DNA of 64,000 nt from Promicromonospora umidemergens (GTDB lineage: Bacteria > Actinomycetota > Actinomycetes > Actinomycetales > Cellulomonadaceae). Positions within the stretch are counted from its first letter, which is position 1. Every line of letters begins with the position of its first letter. The notes beneath the pieces were generated by a model that saw only the letters and a list, made by a program, of their open reading frames with translations, was not told the DNA's origin and searched no databases. Made by a program: the position numbers and the translations under genes. Shown one piece after another: positions 25,521 to 33,705 of the stretch. The stretch covers positions 62,001 through 126,000 of the forward strand of contig NZ_JAMTCT010000011.1 in the NCBI RefSeq assembly GCF_024171995.1. Direction: 5' to 3'.

Positions 25521-28500
25521 TCAGTCGTCTGAGGGGCCTGCTGGCGCTGCTGGTGATCGTCGGCGCGACCGTGGGCCTGCCGTACGTGCTGCTCGCCGTC
25601 GGCGCCGACCCGTTCGCGGGCGGTGTGCCGTCGTTCGGGTCGGTGGTCGACCTGCTGACCTCACGCGACGACGGCACGCTGTTCATGGCCGTGCTGCAGG
25701 TGGTGGGCTGGCTGGCGTGGGCATTCCTCGCCCTGTCGATCCTGGTCGAGCTGGTCTCGCAGCTACGTGGCGTCCGCGCGCCCCGACTGCCCGGGCTGCA
25801 GCTGCCGCAGAGTGCCGCCCGCGGCCTCGTCGGCGCCATGCTGCTGTTGTTCACCGCAGTGCCGATGGCCAACGCCGCGGTGCTGCCCGCGAGCGCGGTG
25901 CCGGTGACGGAGCCGCACACGGTGTCGGTGTCCGCGCCGGCCGTGGTGACCGTGCCGACGGATCGGTCGGCACCTTCGACGCACCAGGCGACCGAGAAGG
26001 TGGCCGAGGAGGAGGTCGCGCCGGCGACCGTCCAGCACACAGTGGTGCGCGGGGACACGCTGTGGGGACTGGCCGAGACCTACCTGGGCGACGGGCACCG
26101 GTTCCGGGACATCGTCGAGCTCAACCAGGGCCACCTCGCCGACAACCCGGCCTTCCTGACGACGGGCTGGGTCCTGACGATCCCGGCGGCGCCCGATGCG
26201 ACGCCCGATGCGACGCCCGACTCGGCGCCCGGCGCGGACGCCGGGCACTCGAGGGACGGCGCCGACAGGTCCGTGGTGGTCGAGCGGGGCGACACCCTGT
26301 CGGGCATCGCCGCGGAGGAGCTCGGCGACGCCACCCGGTACCCCGAGCTCTTCGAGGCCACGCAGGACGTCGACCAGCCCGGCGGCGCCCACCTGACCGA
26401 CCCGGACCTGATCCACCCGGGATGGACCGTCCAGGTGCCGGGCGCCACGGAAGCCGCGCCGCACCCCGTCCCGGAGCGCAGGGCACCCGAGCCGAAGCCG
26501 GTGGCCCCGGTGGAGCAGGCGGCCTCGATGCACGCGGAGGCGCCCGCGTGGTTGTCGGCCGAGGTGACGCGTACCGGGGCCGAGACCCAGCGGCCGAAGG
26601 CCGCGCCCGCCCCCGCCCTCGTGCGGCAGGGCGACACCGCCACCGAGCGGCAGGCCGACACCGCCCACGACGAGGTGGCGGACGACGGTCTGTCCGACGA
26701 AGCACCCTGGCAGGTCGCGACCGCTACCGGCGTCGGGACGATCCTGGCCGCCGGCATGCTCGCGGTCCTCGCGCGCCGCCGCCGGGACCAGCAGCGGCTG
26801 CGCCGCCCGGGGCAGCGCATCCCGCTCCCCGCCGGCGACACCGCGGCGTTCGAGCAGACGATCCGGGCCGCCGCCGACCAGATGTCGGTCGAGACCGTCG
26901 ACCTGGCGCTGCGTTCCCTGGCGAGCCTGTGCGTCGAGTCCGGTCGCCCGCTGCCGGTGGTGCGTGCGGCCCGGCTCACCGCCCAGGCCTTCGAGCTGTA
27001 CCTGCAGGAGCCGACGCTCCTGCCTCAGCCGTGGCGCGCCGCTGCCGACTCCACGGTCTGGACGCTCGACGTCAGCGACCTGCAACGGCTCGCCCCGGTC
27101 GACATCGCCGTCGTCCCGGCCCCCTACCCGACGCTCGTCACCATCGGGTCCGACGACGACCAGGGCCACGTCTTCCTCAACCTCGAGCAGCTCGGGGCAC
27201 TCGGGATCACCGGCGACGACTCCGCCACCCTCGAGATCCTCGCGGCCATCGCCGTCGAGCTCGCCACCTCCGTGTGGGCCGACGACCTCCAGGTGACCCT
27301 CGTGGGCGCGTTCCCCGACCTCGAGGACACGATGCGCACCGGTCGCATCCGTTTCCTGCCGACCGTCGGCCGGATCATCGAGGACCTGTCCCAGCGCGCG
27401 CACGCCGACCGCGCGGCGTTCGCGGCGCAGAGCGTGCCCGACCTGTACTCGGCCCGGGTGACCGGTGCGGTGCCCGACGCCTGGGTACCGGAGATCGTGC
27501 TGCTCGCCGACCAGGTCTCCGACACGCAGCGCGCGCGCCTGACCGAGCTGATGGACGTCCTGCCGCACGTAGCGCTCGCGACGATCACGGGCGGCACGAG
27601 TGTGGGCGAATGGGCTCTCCAGGTGCTGCCCGGGCACGAGCTCGCGGTGCTGTCGCCGATAGGTCTGGAGCTCCGTCCGCAGCGCTTGCCGTCCGACCAG
27701 TACGGGCACCTGCTGCAGCTCGTCTCCCTGGCGGACCCCGGCGAGCTCGAGGGGGCGGGCCAGACCGAGCCGAGCGTCGCGGAGGTCGAGGCGATCAGGC
27801 CGGTGCTGGAGCCGCGGACCGACACCGCAGAGGTCCCGATCGTGCCCGCTCCGCTGGTCGGGCATGTCGAGACCGAGCCACGGACAGATACCGCCGAGGT
27901 ACCGATCGTGTCCCCGCCGTCGCTGACGGCGCCGGTCGAGCCGGCCCCGCGGGTCGAGCCGACCTCGCCGGTCGAGCCCGTCGAGGCCTCCCGCGGGAGC
28001 GACTACGACGAGCCCGCCCCCGACACCCTCGAGGTCGCGATCGTCCCGGCTCCCCGCACGGACGCCACGCCGTCGGCCGCCGCTCCCCGGATCCTCGCGC
28101 TCGGGGCGGTGGAGCTGCGGAACGCGACCGGCACCGTGGAGGACGGTAAGTGCGCCCGCCTGCTGGAGCTCGCGACGTTCCTCGCGCTGCACCCGGGCAC
28201 GACACGCACGGCCATCGACGACGCGATCTGGCCCGGCCGAGCGAGCACAGACAACCTGAGCACCCGGAACGCAGCGACATCGCGGCTGCGCCGCTGGGCC
28301 GGGCAGGACGCCGACGGCCAGGACTACCTGCCGCGGCACCAGGCCGACGGCGGACACGGGTTCCTGCCGTCGGTCACCTCCGACGTCGGCGAATGGGACA
28401 GCCTGCTGGGCGGCGCGCCGCTGGCAGCAGCGTCGGATGACCTCGAAGCGGCGCTCCCGCTGGTGCGTGGCGTGCCGTTCGAGGGCGCGCACGGTCGTCG

Positions 28501-28843
28501 GTACGCGTGGGCGGAGCCGGTCCGGCAGCGCCTCGTCGCGGAGATCGTGGACGCGTCGTACGCGCTCGCGAAGCGACGTCTGCTGGAGGGCCGCTGGCGC
28601 TCCGCCGAGGAGGCGGTCGTGGTGGGCCTGAAGGTCGAGCCGGCGCACGAGAGCCTCTGGCGCGTCCGGATCCTGGCCGCGCACGAGAGTCGAGACGCCG
28701 GTGCCGAGACCGAGGCGATCGAGAGCCTGCTCAGCATCACCGAGCGCCTCGAGTGCGATCTGCAGCCCGAGACGGAACAGCTCCTCGCCGCGCTGAAGAG
28801 CCCTGGCGCCGGCTTCGACCGGCTCATGGTCGACGCGCTCTGA
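25517..28843 (+). CDS. Membrane-tethered LysM / BTAD transcriptional regulator-like protein
   Basis: 1108 aa. Three N-terminal hydrophobic helices (about 7-25, 52-75, 98-118) precede two LysM domains (about 173-224, VVRGDTLWGLAETYLG; about 252-311, VERGDTLSGIAAEELG), which bind peptidoglycan. A fourth helix (about 399-416, ATGVGTILAAGMLAVLAR) returns the chain to the cytosol. After a long domain and a linker with repeated PRTDTAEVPIV, the C-terminus (from about 855) shows an OmpR-like winged helix and a BTAD/TPR region (AIWPGR, VDASYALAKRRLLEGRWRSA). This topology would place a wall sensor outside and a SARP-like regulator inside. GTG start overlaps the previous gene. It may control the pilus or ESX genes (inference). 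Confidence 0.8.
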   Translation: MISRLRGLLALLVIVGATVGLPYVLLAVGADPFAGGVPSFGSVVDLLTSRDDGTLFMAVLQVVGWLAWAFLALSILVELVSQLRGVRAPRLPGLQLPQSAARGLVGAMLLLFTAVPMANAAVLPASAVPVTEPHTVSVSAPAVVTVPTDRSAPSTHQATEKVAEEEVAPATVQHTVVRGDTLWGLAETYLGDGHRFRDIVELNQGHLADNPAFLTTGWVLTIPAAPDATPDATPDSAPGADAGHSRDGADRSVVVERGDTLSGIAAEELGDATRYPELFEATQDVDQPGGAHLTDPDLIHPGWTVQVPGATEAAPHPVPERRAPEPKPVAPVEQAASMHAEAPAWLSAEVTRTGAETQRPKAAPAPALVRQGDTATERQADTAHDEVADDGLSDEAPWQVATATGVGTILAAGMLAVLARRRRDQQRLRRPGQRIPLPAGDTAAFEQTIRAAADQMSVETVDLALRSLASLCVESGRPLPVVRAARLTAQAFELYLQEPTLLPQPWRAAADSTVWTLDVSDLQRLAPVDIAVVPAPYPTLVTIGSDDDQGHVFLNLEQLGALGITGDDSATLEILAAIAVELATSVWADDLQVTLVGAFPDLEDTMRTGRIRFLPTVGRIIEDLSQRAHADRAAFAAQSVPDLYSARVTGAVPDAWVPEIVLLADQVSDTQRARLTELMDVLPHVALATITGGTSVGEWALQVLPGHELAVLSPIGLELRPQRLPSDQYGHLLQLVSLADPGELEGAGQTEPSVAEVEAIRPVLEPRTDTAEVPIVPAPLVGHVETEPRTDTAEVPIVSPPSLTAPVEPAPRVEPTSPVEPVEASRGSDYDEPAPDTLEVAIVPAPRTDATPSAAAPRILALGAVELRNATGTVEDGKCARLLELATFLALHPGTTRTAIDDAIWPGRASTDNLSTRNAATSRLRRWAGQDADGQDYLPRHQADGGHGFLPSVTSDVGEWDSLLGGAPLAAASDDLEAALPLVRGVPFEGAHGRRYAWAEPVRQRLVAEIVDASYALAKRRLLEGRWRSAEEAVVVGLKVEPAHESLWRVRILAAHESRDAGAETEAIESLLSITERLECDLQPETEQLLAALKSPGAGFDRLMVDAL

Positions 28844-28875
28844 TGAGAACTCAACTGTCCTGTAGGAGGACCCGT

Positions 28876-29493
28876 ATGTCGCGCACGACCCGTATCGCTG
28901 CCCGGACCGTGAGCGCTGCCGCTGTGGTGGTACTCGGGCTGAGCCTTGGGGCCTGCTCTGGTGGTGCCGAGCCTGCTGCGGCGCCCTCGGAGTCGGCGCC
29001 CGCTTCGGCGTCGGCGTCGCCTTCCCCGACGGAGCTGTCGCCGGAGGACAAGGCGGTCAAGCTCGCTGAGCCTGTCGTGCATGAGTATTTCCGGTTGGAA
29101 GACAAAGCGCTGCAGAACCCGTCGAAATTCAAGTACCAGTGGTTCGGAGAGGTCTCCGTAGGGTCGGCTCAGAACTATCTCGAGCAGGAGCACAGCGCCG
29201 CAGGAGAGCAAGGGCTGCATCAGGTCGGAGCAACCGAGGTCGCGTCGGTTGAGGTCAACGAAGTGGACTTGACCTACAAGCCGAAGTTGACGCCACCTGA
29301 GATCCCGTTTGTCGAGTTCACGGTCTGCTACGACGTGACAGACCTCGACACAGTGGACAAGAGTGGAAAGTCAATCATCCCGGAGAGCCGTAAGGACCGG
29401 GGCGTTGTCGAGGTCGGAGTGGCTAACTATGAGTATCCGGACGGCCCATGGCTGGTTGACATCGTCGAGTATCAAGAGGACGAGACATGCTGA
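28876..29493 (+). CDS. Putative lipoprotein, third family member
   Basis: 205 aa with lipobox LGAC (Cys27) and a Pro/Ser/Ala spacer. The domain order matches the lipoproteins at 15890 and 16637: a VSVGSAQNYLEQE segment corresponds to YIGSAELQESE, VCYDVTDLDTVDKSG to VCIDSSAADVVRPDG, and it too ends in Cys. Overall identity is much lower than between the tandem pair. GGAGGA precedes the ATG; an earlier ATG at 28843 would destroy the signal peptide. It overlaps the following PKD-like gene by seven bases. Confidence 0.75.
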   Translation: MSRTTRIAARTVSAAAVVVLGLSLGACSGGAEPAAAPSESAPASASASPSPTELSPEDKAVKLAEPVVHEYFRLEDKALQNPSKFKYQWFGEVSVGSAQNYLEQEHSAAGEQGLHQVGATEVASVEVNEVDLTYKPKLTPPEIPFVEFTVCYDVTDLDTVDKSGKSIIPESRKDRGVVEVGVANYEYPDGPWLVDIVEYQEDETC

Positions 29494-30392
29494 GGCGGGT
29501 CCTACCCGTCCTCGCGCTCTGTGCATCTCTACTGGTGGTCGCATCGCCCGCGAGCGCTGACGTGTTCTGCAACCCGAAGTCCGGGATCTGCACCGGTGAT
29601 GCTGAGGAAACCGATAGTGGCGGTTCTACGGGCGACGGCATTGAGGCGCCGGCTGACAAGCCCGCCGACGGTGGAGAGGTGACCTGCACCAACCGTGGCA
29701 AGAAGGTCCCCTGTCGGTCGGTCGCTGGCGTCTGGAACGGGAGTTGCTATGTGAAAGCAGTGAAACCGCCACCTCGGGCCATCGATCCTGTGTGGGAGGG
29801 GCACACGGACGGGCTGATCGTGACGTGCACGCCGCCAGCGTGTGTGGAGCGGCCGGATCAGTCGTGGGTGCCTGACTGTGCATTTGACCGCTGGATTCCT
29901 TCCCTGCCAGACCCGAGCGGCCCGGATCCGGAGCAGTTGGCGTTGCGTGCGGTGTCGCAGATGGACCTGAATCCGATCGATATCGGGATCGTTCCTGAAG
30001 AGGGCCCTGACCGAGTTGGAATTGTTGGGATGCCGCAGTGGATGTGGGTCAACGAGCCAGTACCGAACACGTTTGGCCCGATCTCGATGACGGCAACGGC
30101 AGGGTCGGCGTCAGTCACGGCGACTGCGAGCGTCGACAAGGTGGTCTGGGATATGGGCGATGGCACGACGGTCACGTGCAACGGCTCGGGAACCGTCTAC
30201 GAGGACCGGTTCGACATCATGGACTCCCCGGACTGTGGGCACCGCTACACGAAGCAGGGTGAGTACGAGGTGACGGCGACGTCGTACTGGACCGTGCAGT
30301 GGGAAGGCATGGGCCAGCGAGGGACGATCCTTCGGGACTTCGAAGCGAAGGCGAACATCGTGATGGGCGAAGCACAGGTCATTACGCAATGA
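29487..30392 (+). CDS. Secreted PKD-like protein, second copy
   Basis: 301 aa, signal peptide (LPVLALCASLLVVASPASA), no anchor. From about residue 155 it is nearly the same as the product of 17274-18221: GIVPEEGPDRVGIVGMPQWM, VVWDMGDGT, CGHRYTKQGEYEV, NIVMGEAQVITQ. The N-terminal parts differ except for the cysteine pattern (VTCTNRGKKVPC, GSCYVKAV). It lies between its lipoprotein partner and the toxin gene. Confidence 0.75.
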   Translation: MLRRVLPVLALCASLLVVASPASADVFCNPKSGICTGDAEETDSGGSTGDGIEAPADKPADGGEVTCTNRGKKVPCRSVAGVWNGSCYVKAVKPPPRAIDPVWEGHTDGLIVTCTPPACVERPDQSWVPDCAFDRWIPSLPDPSGPDPEQLALRAVSQMDLNPIDIGIVPEEGPDRVGIVGMPQWMWVNEPVPNTFGPISMTATAGSASVTATASVDKVVWDMGDGTTVTCNGSGTVYEDRFDIMDSPDCGHRYTKQGEYEVTATSYWTVQWEGMGQRGTILRDFEAKANIVMGEAQVITQ

Positions 30393-30434
30393 CCCGGCGC
30401 GGCTTGAGGATCTTGGTGCGAAGGTGTGGGACCT

Positions 30435-32804
30435 ATGCCGGCGATTGATCCGAACCAGATCCCTGGCGATGATCCGAAACTGGATCCGGATGCTGTGGAG
30501 GACGCTGCACGCGCTCTGCGCGCCGATGCTGAGGCGATCCGCGAGACCGGCGGCGAGGTGGTCAATGCGTGGTCCCGTCTGCGCGAGGACTATCAGGCAC
30601 TCGAGTCGGAGCAGCTGCTGCGGTCGATGGATCCCGTCCGGACTGCGACGGCTACCGTCGGCGACGATCTCGGTCGGGCCGCTGCCGCGCTGATGACCTT
30701 CGCGGGAGAGCTGCGCGAGATCAAGGCGCAGTTCGACCGCGTGCGGGTAGACGCGTTCGCGTTCAAGGACCGGATCAGGTCCAACCCGGAGTGGGAGTTC
30801 GACCAGGCGCTGATCGACGAGAACACCGCCCTGCTGGGCCGGGTCAACACCACGCAGGTGCAGCTGTGGGACGCGGAGCGGGAGTGCGCGAACGCCATCC
30901 GGGCAATCGACGACATCAAGCGCTGGCACTCGGGTATCGCGGAGGGCGACCAGTACGGGTACGGGCTGTCGTCGATCCCGGTGGGCACCGAGATGCCGTG
31001 GGGCGCACCCGTCGACAAGCAGGAGCACTGCCCCATGTCGGCCGCCATAGCGGTCAAGTCTGCGGTCTGGGACGGGTTCGGCCACGACGTGATCGTCGAG
31101 GGCTTCAAGGGCTTGGGCGGACTGATCGGCCTGGGCGAGGACGGCTTCACGATGGAGACGTTCGAGAGCACGTGGGGCGGCATGGGTGCGCTGATCGGGC
31201 GTGATGTCGAGACAGGGGACTGGGCCTGGGGTACCGCTGGCGATGCGTGGCTGGCGACCGGCAAGTCGCTCGTGGCTTGGGACATGTGGGCCGAGGATCC
31301 GGCACGTGCGACGGGCACGACGCTGGGGAACATCGCGCTGACGGTCGCGACGCTGGGCACAGGGGCGGCGATCAAGGGCGTCGCGTCGGCGGGCCGGGCC
31401 GGTCAGGTGCTCTCTGTCGCGGGGCAGGCTCTGCGTGTGGTGGGCAAGGCGATGGATCCGGTCGAGCTGCTCGTGGGTGGTGCGAAGGTGCTCAAGGGAG
31501 TGCACCTCCTCGACACCTTCGAGGCTGCGCGGTTCCACAGCAGCCTGAACACTGACGAGATCCTGAAGGGGCTGGAGTTCGACCCGGACGTTGACATGAC
31601 GACGCCGGAGCCGGACGGGCTGGATGTGTCCCCGGCTGAGAACTCCGCGAGTCAGTCGGCGCCGGAAAGTGTGCGGGAGCCGGCGCTCGTCGGAGCGGCG
31701 ACCCGGAACGCCGCCGACGTGGTGCAGGCTGGCTCGCATGTGTCGGTAGACCAGCCCTCGACCGGTGGTGGCCACGGTGGTGGCACGAGCTCCGGCGGCG
31801 GAGGATCTGGCGACGCCCCCGGCGTGGGTGGTGGTCACGGCGGTGGCACCGATGGGCCAAGCGTGCCGGAAGGATCGCCGGACGCGCCTGGCAACAGTGG
31901 GCAGGATGGGAGCCCACCGCGTTCAGTGCCGTCCACCCCGATGGGTGATGCCGTGGTGCGGGATCTGGATTCCGCATTTGACGGCCGGCTCGATGAGTTC
32001 CTGGCTGAACACTCGGTGACGCGGAGCCGGTTCGAGGACTTGGTCAATACGCCGATCCACGAGCTCACCCGGCCTGGACTGGAGAAGCTAATAGAGCTCA
32101 GGCAGGATCTCCCACCGGTGAATCCGGACACTGTTCTGCAGAAAGTCGTGACACCGGATGTGGTCCACCAAATCTTTGTGGATCTGATTGATACGGCGGA
32201 TGTATCCGATCCGAAGCAGATGGCCCGCATGTTCGAGCTTGTAGAGACCCACGACGACATGATTCGCGATGTGCCGCCGGACGAGCGTAAGCCAACAAAG
32301 CTTGGTGGCTTTGTCACGCGAGCCGCCGATCTCATTGGGAAGGCGCCTGCTGAGATCTACCAACAGCTAGGCCTCGACTACAAGGGGACGCCGTTCCGCC
32401 CGGGCGACAAGTTCATGTTTGGTATCGAGTTTCAACCAGGACATCGGTTGCCGGACACCTCTCATTACGTGGCTCAGACCGCGCTCAGGCACTTTGACGA
32501 ACTCCATGAGTTACCACCCGAGCAGTACAGGAGCAGGATTTTGGAACTTATAGGTAAGGATTATGCGGGCGCGCCCGGCGTGGACTCTATGATCAATAAT
32601 GGGGGGTTTGCTCTCGACCCGCGCAACCCCTATCGAGGAAACGGTTTCGCTGGAAGCGGAGGTAATCTCATCAAGCCAGAATTCCAGTACTTTGATTACG
32701 CCAACGTCCCCGATGGTTCTGAACTTTGGCGCGTTGGGCCTGACGGTGCTCGCGAGATAGTCGCAGGATATAGCCGCGACTTGCAGCAGTGGGTCTTGCG
32801 ATGA
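30435..32804 (+). CDS. ESX-associated polymorphic toxin, large WXG100/LXG-like protein
   Basis: 789 aa without a signal peptide. Residues 1-165 are helical and WXG100/LXG-like (AWSRLREDYQALESEQ). Then come a Gly/Ala-rich helical part (about 205-365) and a Gly/His/Ser linker (about 440-500). The C-terminal domain (about 566-789) contains LQKVVTP, GGFVTRAADL, LDYKGTPF, RGNGFAGSG and VPDGSELWRV. The last domain is shared with the N-terminal module of the protein at 3947-4885. From about 32050 the DNA is clearly less GC-rich than the first part, as expected of an exchanged toxin tip. ATG at 30435 follows AAGGTG; a GTG at 30426 is possible. The toxic activity is unidentified. Confidence 0.75.
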   Translation: MPAIDPNQIPGDDPKLDPDAVEDAARALRADAEAIRETGGEVVNAWSRLREDYQALESEQLLRSMDPVRTATATVGDDLGRAAAALMTFAGELREIKAQFDRVRVDAFAFKDRIRSNPEWEFDQALIDENTALLGRVNTTQVQLWDAERECANAIRAIDDIKRWHSGIAEGDQYGYGLSSIPVGTEMPWGAPVDKQEHCPMSAAIAVKSAVWDGFGHDVIVEGFKGLGGLIGLGEDGFTMETFESTWGGMGALIGRDVETGDWAWGTAGDAWLATGKSLVAWDMWAEDPARATGTTLGNIALTVATLGTGAAIKGVASAGRAGQVLSVAGQALRVVGKAMDPVELLVGGAKVLKGVHLLDTFEAARFHSSLNTDEILKGLEFDPDVDMTTPEPDGLDVSPAENSASQSAPESVREPALVGAATRNAADVVQAGSHVSVDQPSTGGGHGGGTSSGGGGSGDAPGVGGGHGGGTDGPSVPEGSPDAPGNSGQDGSPPRSVPSTPMGDAVVRDLDSAFDGRLDEFLAEHSVTRSRFEDLVNTPIHELTRPGLEKLIELRQDLPPVNPDTVLQKVVTPDVVHQIFVDLIDTADVSDPKQMARMFELVETHDDMIRDVPPDERKPTKLGGFVTRAADLIGKAPAEIYQQLGLDYKGTPFRPGDKFMFGIEFQPGHRLPDTSHYVAQTALRHFDELHELPPEQYRSRILELIGKDYAGAPGVDSMINNGGFALDPRNPYRGNGFAGSGGNLIKPEFQYFDYANVPDGSELWRVGPDGAREIVAGYSRDLQQWVLR

Positions 32805-33256
32805 GGGCGGGACTCTATGCTGTCGTTGATGAAGATGTATTCCGAGCGGACGCATATGGCCCAAATATCCGGCTGTCTTTGCCGTCTTCGGAGCCGCGTC
32901 CGTCAGGATGGCGTGAGCAGCCAGGAGGAAGAGAGTGGTACTTGGTTGCGCCCCGGAGCGCTGCCGCACGCCTCTTCTTCGTGCGTACGAGCGCGACCTT
33001 AGACGGCCTTTCGGTCAAGGTTGTTGATGTCGATGAGCCGAGAGGTTTCGTCTTGGTGCACGCGACCTACCCTGCCTCGACCAGCGTCCACGATCAGCTC
33101 GCACAACCGCTGCATCCTGACCTGCGACTGGACAACGATGGCGCGACGGCGTCCAACTGGTTTGGCTGGATCGCGTTCGACCGCCTCTCGGATGTTCGGG
33201 AGACCGTCGAGGACCTCGATCCCCTTCGGGACGAAACTCCACCGCTGACCTGGTGA
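32801..33256 (+). CDS. Probable immunity protein for the preceding toxin
   Basis: 151 aa, no signal peptide. Its ATG overlaps the toxin stop (ATGA), the usual toxin-immunity arrangement. GLYAVVDEDVFRAD, EWYLVAPRS, GLSVKVVDVDEP and FVLVHATYP can be aligned with the C-terminal module of the 3947-4885 protein. The base composition is lower in GC at the start, like the toxin tip. It also has the compact acidic profile of cytosolic immunity proteins. The assignment rests on position and this shared module. Confidence 0.65.
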   Translation: MRAGLYAVVDEDVFRADAYGPNIRLSLPSSEPRPSGWREQPGGREWYLVAPRSAAARLFFVRTSATLDGLSVKVVDVDEPRGFVLVHATYPASTSVHDQLAQPLHPDLRLDNDGATASNWFGWIAFDRLSDVRETVEDLDPLRDETPPLTW

Positions 33257-33286
33257 CGGTGCGGAGTGGAGTGTGGCTTTCTCGCC

Positions 33287-33600
33287 TCATTGAGCGACGG
33301 GTCGTTGAAGGTGGAGCGGTAAGAGGGCGGCTGCGGTGATCTCGGTGATGCGCCAGGGATCGAGTTGGACTCCGCGGAGCGTGGGCCAGGTGGCCTTGAG
33401 CAGTGCGTTGGCGCGCTCGGCCGGGGCGCGCAGGGCGTTGATCATCGCGTTGCGGGAGACGTTGTCCGGGGGCGAGGATGTGACCCTTGATCGGCACCAT
33501 GATGCCGATCCCGGCGCCGGTGTATCCCTTGTCGGTAAGTGTGAGCAGCCCGTCGGCCGCCGCGGCACGGCCAGCACGGCGGCAACATCCAGGTCCTGAC
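33287..33600 (-). pseudogene. Remnant of an IS5-type DDE transposase
   Basis: Only the last ~100 codons remain. One frame gives LTLTDKGYTGAGIGIMVPIK and the next gives DNVSRNAMINALRAPAERAN followed by LDPWRITEITAAALLPLHLQ, both typical of the C-terminal DDE region of IS5/IS4-like transposases. The two halves are in different frames; an extra base in the CCCCCGG run near 33470 explains the shift. The catalytic N-terminal half is missing and no terminal repeats were found. It separates the toxin/immunity genes from the toxin-antitoxin pair and marks this as an insertion-prone spot. Confidence 0.8.
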
Positions 33601-33648
33601 TGGGACAGTGGAAGCGTGCGGAATCGACTAGTCCACTTGGCGGCCGCT

Positions 33649-33701
33649 GTTTCTCGAACTAACCTGTTTCTCATCATGAGAAACGCGCCCAGTCGAGAAA
33701 C
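33649..33701. promoter_or_regulatory. Symmetrical four-half-site operator of the toxin-antitoxin operon
   Basis: A perfect 19-bp palindrome, GTTTCTCATCATGAGAAAC (33666-33684), is nested inside a perfect outer pair, GTTTCTCGA (33649-33657) and TCGAGAAAC (33693-33701). All four half-sites are symmetrical about base 33675, and successive half-sites in the same direction are 17 bp apart. This fits cooperative binding by a winged-helix antitoxin, as known for AbiEi, which autoregulates through two inverted repeats. Confidence 0.8.
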
Positions 33702-33705
33702 GGAC

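Noticed and set aside
25763..28684. Long minus-strand frame opposite the LysM/BTAD gene
   Set aside because: No recognisable domains and a composition typical of antisense GC-rich DNA; the plus strand has two LysM domains and a BTAD region.
32100..32804. Identification of the toxin tip as a TNT NAD-glycohydrolase
   Set aside because: The characteristic TNT sequence pattern (RYG...GSFL...RALPP...GQPGGGTQY) is not present.
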